Shown: positions 9,020 to 13,221 of the stretch, piece by piece
Layout of the letters: each line of letters starts with the position of its first letter
Position numbering within the stretch: position 1 is the first letter of the stretch
Source of the DNA: Pseudomonadota bacterium
GTDB lineage: Bacteria > Pseudomonadota > Gammaproteobacteria > Burkholderiales > Burkholderiaceae
NCBI GenBank assembly: GCA_023441105.1
Contig: JAEZQX010000089.1
Coordinates: forward strand, 1 to 13,221
Length of the DNA: 13,221 bases
Reading direction: 5' to 3'
Position numbers and translations under genes: made by a program
The notes under the pieces: generated by a model
What the model was told of the DNA's origin: nothing
Seen by the model: only the letters and a program-made list of their open reading frames with translations
Databases searched by the model: none

Positions 9020-10033
9020 ATGACCGACACACCGGCGATGGCTGCAGCAACGCCGTCCGTGCAAGGCGCCGGACCGGACCTGCTTTCCGAGATCCTGCGC
9101 GCGGTCCGGTTGAACGGCGCGGTGTTCCTGAGCGCCTGCTTCACCGCGCCCTTCGGCGTTGCCGACCCGAGGGTCTACGACCAGCGCACGCCGATGAGCC
9201 GCCTGCGCCATGTGAGCATCCTGCATCTGATCGTCGCCGGCGAATGCCAGTTCGAGTCGGCCGGCGAACAGCGCCGCGTCGCGGCGGGCGACCTGATCTT
9301 CCTGCCGCAGCCCGGGCCGTACCGGTTCTGGAACGGCGCGCCGCTGCGAGTGGCCGATGCCAGCGAGGTCGTCCGGCCCGGCGGCATTCCGGGCGTCTGG
9401 ATTGCCGATCACGGCGGTGGCGGTGCAGCGGTCCGGATGATCTGCGGCTTCATCGAATCTGCCGAGTTCCTGTTCGCGCCGGTGTTCCGCAGCCTGCCGG
9501 CCATGATCATCGAGCAGACCAGCGGGGCCGGGGCACTGATCGTGTCGACGGTCGATGAGATCGTCGCCCAGGTCGGCCGCGCGGCGCCGGGCAGCGCTGC
9601 CGTGCTGGGCCGGCTGATGGAGCTGCTGTTCGTCGAGCTGCTGCGTCGCCACGTCGAGCGCATGCCGGCCGGCGCGAGCGGCTGGTTCGCCGCGCTCAAC
9701 GATCCGGTGGTTGCCCGTGCACTGCAGCTGCTGCACCACGAACCCGCCGGCCGGTGGACGGTGGAAGCGATTGCCAGGCGCATCGGCTCCTCGCGCACGG
9801 TGCTCAACGAGCGCTTCAACGCGCTGCTCGGCCGGCCGCCGATCGACTACCTGGCGGCCTGGCGCATCCAGCTTGCCGCCGAGAGGTTGCGTGCTACCTC
9901 CGAAAACGTCCTGCAGGTTGCCGCCAGCGTCGGCTACGACAGCGAGGCCGCGTTCGGCCGCGCCTTCAAGCGGCTGACCGGGATCTCGCCAGGCCGGTGG
10001 CGCGAGGAGCGCGGCGAGCGGGCCGTCCGCTGA
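9020..10033 (+). CDS. AraC-family transcriptional regulator with N-terminal cupin domain
   Basis: A 337-residue regulator. Residues about 20-210 form a cupin-type sensor (pattern of the AraC-associated Cupin_6 family), with LHLIVAGECQFE and AAGDLIFLPQPGPYRFW (88-104) as the strand motifs. About 228-330 form the paired helix-turn-helix DNA-binding domain. The first helix-turn-helix is around WTVEAIARRIGSSRTVLNERF. The second ends in the family signature VAASVGYDSEAAFGRAFKRLTGISPGRWR (about 300-328). The start at 9020 follows GGGGAA and gives a normal N-terminus. It is divergent from the GMC oxidoreductase and convergent with the frameshifted receptor gene. It likely activates the oxidoreductase, and perhaps the receptor-dioxygenase pair, in response to a small-molecule inducer; this is inferred from layout. 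Confidence 0.92.
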   Translation: MTDTPAMAAATPSVQGAGPDLLSEILRAVRLNGAVFLSACFTAPFGVADPRVYDQRTPMSRLRHVSILHLIVAGECQFESAGEQRRVAAGDLIFLPQPGPYRFWNGAPLRVADASEVVRPGGIPGVWIADHGGGGAAVRMICGFIESAEFLFAPVFRSLPAMIIEQTSGAGALIVSTVDEIVAQVGRAAPGSAAVLGRLMELLFVELLRRHVERMPAGASGWFAALNDPVVARALQLLHHEPAGRWTVEAIARRIGSSRTVLNERFNALLGRPPIDYLAAWRIQLAAERLRATSENVLQVAASVGYDSEAAFGRAFKRLTGISPGRWREERGERAVR

Positions 10034-10060
10034 AGCCGTCGCCGGCGCCGGGAACAGGCC

Positions 10061-11052
10061 TCAGCGATCGGGCTGGATGCCCGCCGTCTTGACGACGCGC
10101 GCCCACTTCGCGATCTCCTGCTCCACCCGCGCCTTGAACTCCGCATCGGTGCTGCCGACCGGCGTAAAGCCCATCTCTTCCAGCTTGGACTTCAACGGCC
10201 CCTCCCGTACGCTTGCCGCCGCGATTCCGCTGAGCCGTTCACGGATGGCGGCCGGCACGCGGGCAGGGGCAATCAGCCCGAAGAGCGGCATCGCGTCCAC
10301 CTCGGCAAGTCCCGCCTCCGCCATCGTCGGCACGTCCGGCAGGAGCGGGGAGCGACTGGCACCGGTGACGGCGAGCGCCCGCACACTGCCGGCGCGAAGT
10401 GCTCGGCCATCGAGGGTACGGTGGTGAAGGCGAACTGGATGTGACCGGCAAGGAGATCGGTGAACACGGCGGCACCACCCTTGTAGGGCACGTGCACGAC
10501 TTCGATTTCCGCGGCGATCCGGAACTGCTCGCCTGCCAGGTGCGGAGCACTGCCAACGCCGGCAGATGCAAATGCGAGCTTGCCGGGCTGGGACTTGGCG
10601 AGGGCGACGAACTCGCGGACCGTGGCCGCCGGCACCGACCGATGGACATTCAGCACGAGCTGCGTGGTGGCCGCCAGCGACAGCGGCGCGAAATCACGCA
10701 GCGTGTCGTAAGGCAGGTTCGGCACAAGCCCCGGATTGATGACGAAAGCGGTGTCGACGAAACCCAGGGTCGTGCCGTCCACCGGTGCGTCGGCGATCGC
10801 CTTCGTCCCGATCTGCGAGCCTCCTCCGGCCTTGTTCTCGACGATGAACGTGCCACCCAGCGCCGCCTGCAACTGGGCAGCGATCAGACGCCCGATGGCA
10901 TCAGTTGCCGCCCCTGGACCGTAAGGCACGATGATGCGGACGGTGCCGGATGGATAGGCTTGACCGAACGCATTGCGGCCGAGCCCAAGGCCGAGCGCCG
11001 CGCCGAAAAGACTTGCCTGGGCAGCGAATGCCCGTCGCTTGGGATCTTTCAT
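10061..11052 (-). pseudogene. Bug-family periplasmic receptor with a one-base frameshift
   Basis: A second TctC-like receptor, read in two frames. The first frame (11052 to about 10396) encodes a Tat-like signal (KRRAFAAQASLFGAALGLGLG), then YPSGTVRIIVPYGPGA, VENKAGGGSQIGTKA and VVHVPYKGG, up to SMAEHF (residue 219). The second frame resumes with AGSVRALAVTGASRSPLLPDVPTMAE and ends in AKWARVVKTAGIQPDR, the normal family C-terminus. Adding one C on the coding strand between 10396 and 10395 (TTC-CGC-GCC-GGC) restores a 330-residue receptor with the expected HFRAGSVRALAV join, so exactly one base is missing in a CC run. AGGAG stands just before the ATG. It lies 78 bases downstream of the enolase-superfamily gene and is probably in the same operon. 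It may be a decaying gene or a base-level error in an intact one; no other lesion is visible. Confidence 0.88.
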
Positions 11053-11130
11053 GACTCTCCTGGATTGACTGTAGCGATAGCCGAAAACGAGGCGTCTCGA
11101 GCGGGCTTGTCTGTTCCTTCTTCCCCTCGA

Positions 11131-12234
11131 CTAGCGCCGGACGAACGGACCGTTCAAGAGTTCAGGCTCCGGGTCGACACCGAGTCCGGGTCGATCGGGA
11201 ACGGCAAACCAGCCTCGGTCGCACGGCAGGCTCGCCGAATAGGGCACGTGACCGAGCGAGCAGTAGATCCGTTCGATCGGCTCGTCGGCCGGATGGACGG
11301 CCAGCACGTGCAGCGTCGCCAGGAAGCCAGGGCCGAAATAAGCGGAGTGGGGCGCCAGCCGTACCGGCGTGCCGGCAACGGCATGGGACAAGCGGGCAAG
11401 GGTGGAGATGCCGCCCGCCTTGATGGCGCTCGGCTGGACGTGATCGACGGCACGAGTCGCAATGTCGTCGAGCAGCTCGTGCACGCTGCTGGCATTCTCG
11501 CCGGCAGCGATCGGGATGCCGGTGGCCTCGCGCAAGCGGGCGAGGCTGGCCGTGTCTTCCGGCGGCCAGGTCGGCTCTTCGATCCATGCAGGTTCGAAAG
11601 GTGCCATCTGCCGGATCATCTCGACCGCCTCGTCGAAGGACCAGGCGCAGTTCACGTCGACCATCAGCGGCATGCCGCCCCCCATCACCTCGCGCGCCGC
11701 CGCCACCGCCGCCGTCGTCTTCTCGTGGAGCTTGACCTGCGTGTAGCCGTCCGCGACTGCGCGAGAAACGTTTCTGCGCACCGCGGCGACGTCGCCGTAG
11801 TACTGCAGCAGCGACGCGTAGGCCGGAATCCGCTCCCGCCGCGCCGGGCCGAGGAGAGCGTGCACCGGCACCCCTTCCAGCTTGCCGCGCAGGTCCCACA
11901 GGGCGATGTCGAGGCCGCTCACCGCGTGCACCACCGGACCCGAGCGCCCCATGAGGTGCAGCGCGCGGTCAAGCGACTCGACCAGGCCGGCATCGACCGC
12001 ATCGCGACCGATGGCCAGCGGAGCGATCCGGTTCCGGACGATCGATGACAGGGCTTCCAGGTCGGCCCCGTACGCCTCGCCCCAGCCGACGAGGCCATTC
12101 TCCAGCTCCACCCGCAGCAGGGCGCTGTCCAGCGTGGTGCGTGGTTTGCCGGCGAACAGTGGCGGGTGCGCCCCATGATCGAAGGGCAGCCTGAGCTGCA
12201 AGCACTGGACACTGCTGATGCGGCTGCTCTTCAG
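11131..12234 (-). CDS. Mandelate racemase/muconate lactonizing enzyme family protein with apparent CTG start
   Basis: An enolase-superfamily enzyme that abstracts the proton alpha to a carboxylate, giving racemisation, cycloisomerisation or dehydration of a sugar or aromatic acid. With the CTG start it has 367 residues, the normal size. The N-terminal cap contains LRLPFDHG, PPLFAGKPRTTLDS and LVGWGEAYG. In the barrel are Lys168-x-His170 (VKLHE), metal ligands Asp193 (VDVN), Glu219 (IEEP) and Glu246 (AGEN), then Lys272 (QPSAIKAGG) and His296 (APHSAYFGPG). No ATG or GTG fits. A TTG at 12201 would give 356 residues, drop the first strand (KSSRISSVQCL, cf. the usual MKI-x-x-V start) and has no ribosome site. 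CTG at 12234 gives the full strand, has GGAG 7 bases upstream and overlaps the aadA stop as CTGA. The exact reaction cannot be assigned. Confidence 0.85.
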   Translation of the reverse strand: MKSSRISSVQCLQLRLPFDHGAHPPLFAGKPRTTLDSALLRVELENGLVGWGEAYGADLEALSSIVRNRIAPLAIGRDAVDAGLVESLDRALHLMGRSGPVVHAVSGLDIALWDLRGKLEGVPVHALLGPARRERIPAYASLLQYYGDVAAVRRNVSRAVADGYTQVKLHEKTTAAVAAAREVMGGGMPLMVDVNCAWSFDEAVEMIRQMAPFEPAWIEEPTWPPEDTASLARLREATGIPIAAGENASSVHELLDDIATRAVDHVQPSAIKAGGISTLARLSHAVAGTPVRLAPHSAYFGPGFLATLHVLAVHPADEPIERIYCSLGHVPYSASLPCDRGWFAVPDRPGLGVDPEPELLNGPFVRR

Positions 12235-13109
12235 GGGACATCTCCGTCTGGTTGATCGTCCTGCGACGCAGGCCCGGAAGTATTTCCCTGCCCGAAGCGC
12301 TGGTCAAATACGCGCGGTTCGCTGCCGAGCGCTGCGGCGATCGTGGACTTGACGAATGAGACATAGTCGGCCATCGGCTGCGCACGACCTGCCAGCCTGT
12401 CCCTATCCACCCCGAGGTAGGCAGCCCGTGCCTCGTGCAACAAGGGCCTCAAGTCGGCGGGCAGCCGTTCCAGGGCCCAGGCAGCCGCGACATCCTTGGG
12501 TGCGATTCCTCCGGTCGAGACGCTGTACCAGATGCGTGCCAACGCCAGGATGACGTTGCGCTCGTCGCCTTCCCAATCATTCGTCGACCGCCATTGAGCG
12601 ACCGTGTCGCCGAGCGCCCTGAAGAAATCCATGTCCGGCACCGGATCGAACACGAGGTGGGCCTCCGGCCCGAACAGCGCGATGCTCTGCTGCCTTGCCA
12701 TCCTGAGCAGGACCGCCAGATCCGGATCCAGGACGGGCCGCTCGACGACGCCGTCCAGCAGGTCTCGCCGCAGCCATTCCCCGAACTGGAGCTCGCGCCT
12801 GGCCGGATAACGCCAGGGCACCACCTCGGGATGCGCGACAACCGTTACCTCGAGAGGTCGTCGGCCGCTGTTGCTGCCAGCCGGCGCCGAAAGCGCCAGC
12901 AACGCGCGCAAGAGCGCCCGGCGAACCGGCTCGACCAGCGGGGCGCCCACGGCGACCATCAGATCGATGTCGCTGTGCGGCTTCAGGCCACCCGAGAGTG
13001 CCGATCCGTACAGATGGATGCTCAGCAGAGCGCCCGCAAGATGGCGTTCCACTGCCGCGCAGGCGAGCGATACCTGATTCTGGAGGTCAGCTGGCAGCAT
13101 TGCGTTCAT
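12231..13109 (-). CDS. aadA: AadA-type aminoglycoside 3''-nucleotidyltransferase, ANT(3'')(9)-like
   Basis: Transfers AMP from ATP to streptomycin (3'') and spectinomycin (9) in characterised relatives. The 292-residue protein opens with the nucleotidyltransferase motif GSALSGGLKPHSDIDL carrying metal ligands Asp47 and Asp49; the catalytic base is Glu87 (LEVTVV). WRYPARRELQFGEWLR follows with Trp112, and DWEGDERNV carries Asp178 and Asp182. Numbering from this ATG coincides with that of Salmonella AadA, which supports the start. Trp112 and Asp178 are the residues known to allow streptomycin as well as spectinomycin. The helical C-terminal domain (IAPKDVAAAWALERLP, YLGVDRDRLAGRA) is complete by about 262. 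A polar tail of some 30 residues is extra, and its end overlaps the next gene's start. No ribosome site is obvious ahead of the ATG. Resistance is inferred, and the native role could differ. No integron or mobile-element feature surrounds it. Confidence 0.9.
   Translation of the reverse strand: MNAMLPADLQNQVSLACAAVERHLAGALLSIHLYGSALSGGLKPHSDIDLMVAVGAPLVEPVRRALLRALLALSAPAGSNSGRRPLEVTVVAHPEVVPWRYPARRELQFGEWLRRDLLDGVVERPVLDPDLAVLLRMARQQSIALFGPEAHLVFDPVPDMDFFRALGDTVAQWRSTNDWEGDERNVILALARIWYSVSTGGIAPKDVAAAWALERLPADLRPLLHEARAAYLGVDRDRLAGRAQPMADYVSFVKSTIAAALGSEPRVFDQRFGQGNTSGPASQDDQPDGDVP
12232..12245 (-). promoter_or_regulatory. Ribosome site and CTG start of the enolase-superfamily gene
   Basis: On the minus strand GGAG (12245-12242) is followed by 7 bases and CTG (12234-12232), whose last two bases are also the first two of the aadA TGA stop. 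An ATG immediately after GGAG (12241-12239) is in the wrong frame, too close to the ribosome site, and leads only into non-homologous sequence. The spacing and stop overlap mirror ordinary ATGA/GTGA couplings, which is why CTG is taken as the start. Confidence 0.55.
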
Positions 13110-13221
13110 CGTGCGTCGGCGATTCGCGCCACACTTGTTACTCCCGCGTCCATGAAGCGGGGTGCCATGATAAAGGCCATCAGCAACAGATCGGGTAGCG
13201 AAGAAGCCCGCGCGCCAAGGC

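Noticed and set aside
6919..9144. A 741-codon minus-strand open frame spanning the dioxygenase, GMC gene and regulator start
   Set aside because: It crosses the ends of three supported genes in non-coding frames and has low-complexity Arg/Ala content.
10042..10051. Perfect palindrome CCGGCGCCGG between the AraC regulator and the Bug gene stops
   Set aside because: It has no loop, is short, and such GC palindromes are frequent in DNA of this composition.
10399..12048. A 549-codon plus-strand open frame opposite the Bug receptor and enolase-superfamily gene
   Set aside because: It is antisense to two clearly conserved proteins and its translation has no domain-like segments.
13106..13221. A partial minus-strand frame entering from the right edge and ending in TGA that overlaps the aadA ATG (ATGA), with a short hydrophobic stretch (LLLMAFIMAP)
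   Set aside because: The overlap is suggestive of an upstream gene, but only 37 codons are visible, third-position GC is lower than in neighbouring genes, a second frame is equally open, and no family is recognisable.
13110..13221. Search for a promoter ahead of aadA
   Set aside because: A TATCAT (13172-13167, minus strand) is present, but the nearest -35-like TTGCTG is only 8 bases away and nothing suitable lies at 16-18 bases.

Overview
The window (about two-thirds G+C, dense, ordinary Pseudomonadota-type ribosome sites) looks like chromosome from a betaproteobacterium, most likely order Burkholderiales. The guaB-guaA pair, the Bug-type (tripartite tricarboxylate family) solute receptors without membrane partners, and the mix of AraC, GMC and enolase-superfamily catabolic genes all fit that. 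The taxon is inferred from gene style; no rRNA or other marker is present.

Left part (1-3229, plus strand): the housekeeping GMP branch, guaB (IMP dehydrogenase) followed by guaA (GMP synthase), which together turn IMP into XMP and then GMP. guaB has a perfect TATAAT box just upstream, and an 8-bp hairpin lies between the two genes.

Middle-left (3242-5293, minus strand): a ParD-like ribbon-helix-helix type protein overlaps by ATGA an accessory type I methionine aminopeptidase. The pair is read from a strong-looking promoter whose -10 box lies inside a 28-bp AT-rich palindrome. An outer-membrane beta-barrel gene follows after a 152-bp gap and runs tail to tail into guaA.

Middle (5374-10033): a catabolic cluster. 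A Bug-type periplasmic receptor and a TauD/TfdA-type Fe(II)/2-oxoglutarate dioxygenase form a plus-strand operon with its own promoter. A GMC flavoprotein oxidoreductase runs towards them on the minus strand and is divergent from an AraC-family regulator with a cupin sensor. Uptake of an organic acid, oxygenation or oxidation, and inducer-responsive control is a reasonable reading; the substrate is unknown.

Right part (10061-13109, minus strand): an operon-like row of an AadA-type aminoglycoside nucleotidyltransferase, a mandelate racemase/muconate lactonizing family protein and a second Bug receptor. Two anomalies sit here. The Bug gene is split by a single-base frameshift at about 10395/10396. 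The enolase-superfamily gene appears to start at a CTG codon in a CTGA overlap with the aadA stop, preceded by a well-placed GGAG. Both could be real biology, early decay, or base-level sequence errors.

No tRNA, rRNA, CRISPR array, insertion sequence or prophage gene was seen. No gene-free stretch exceeds 300 bases.
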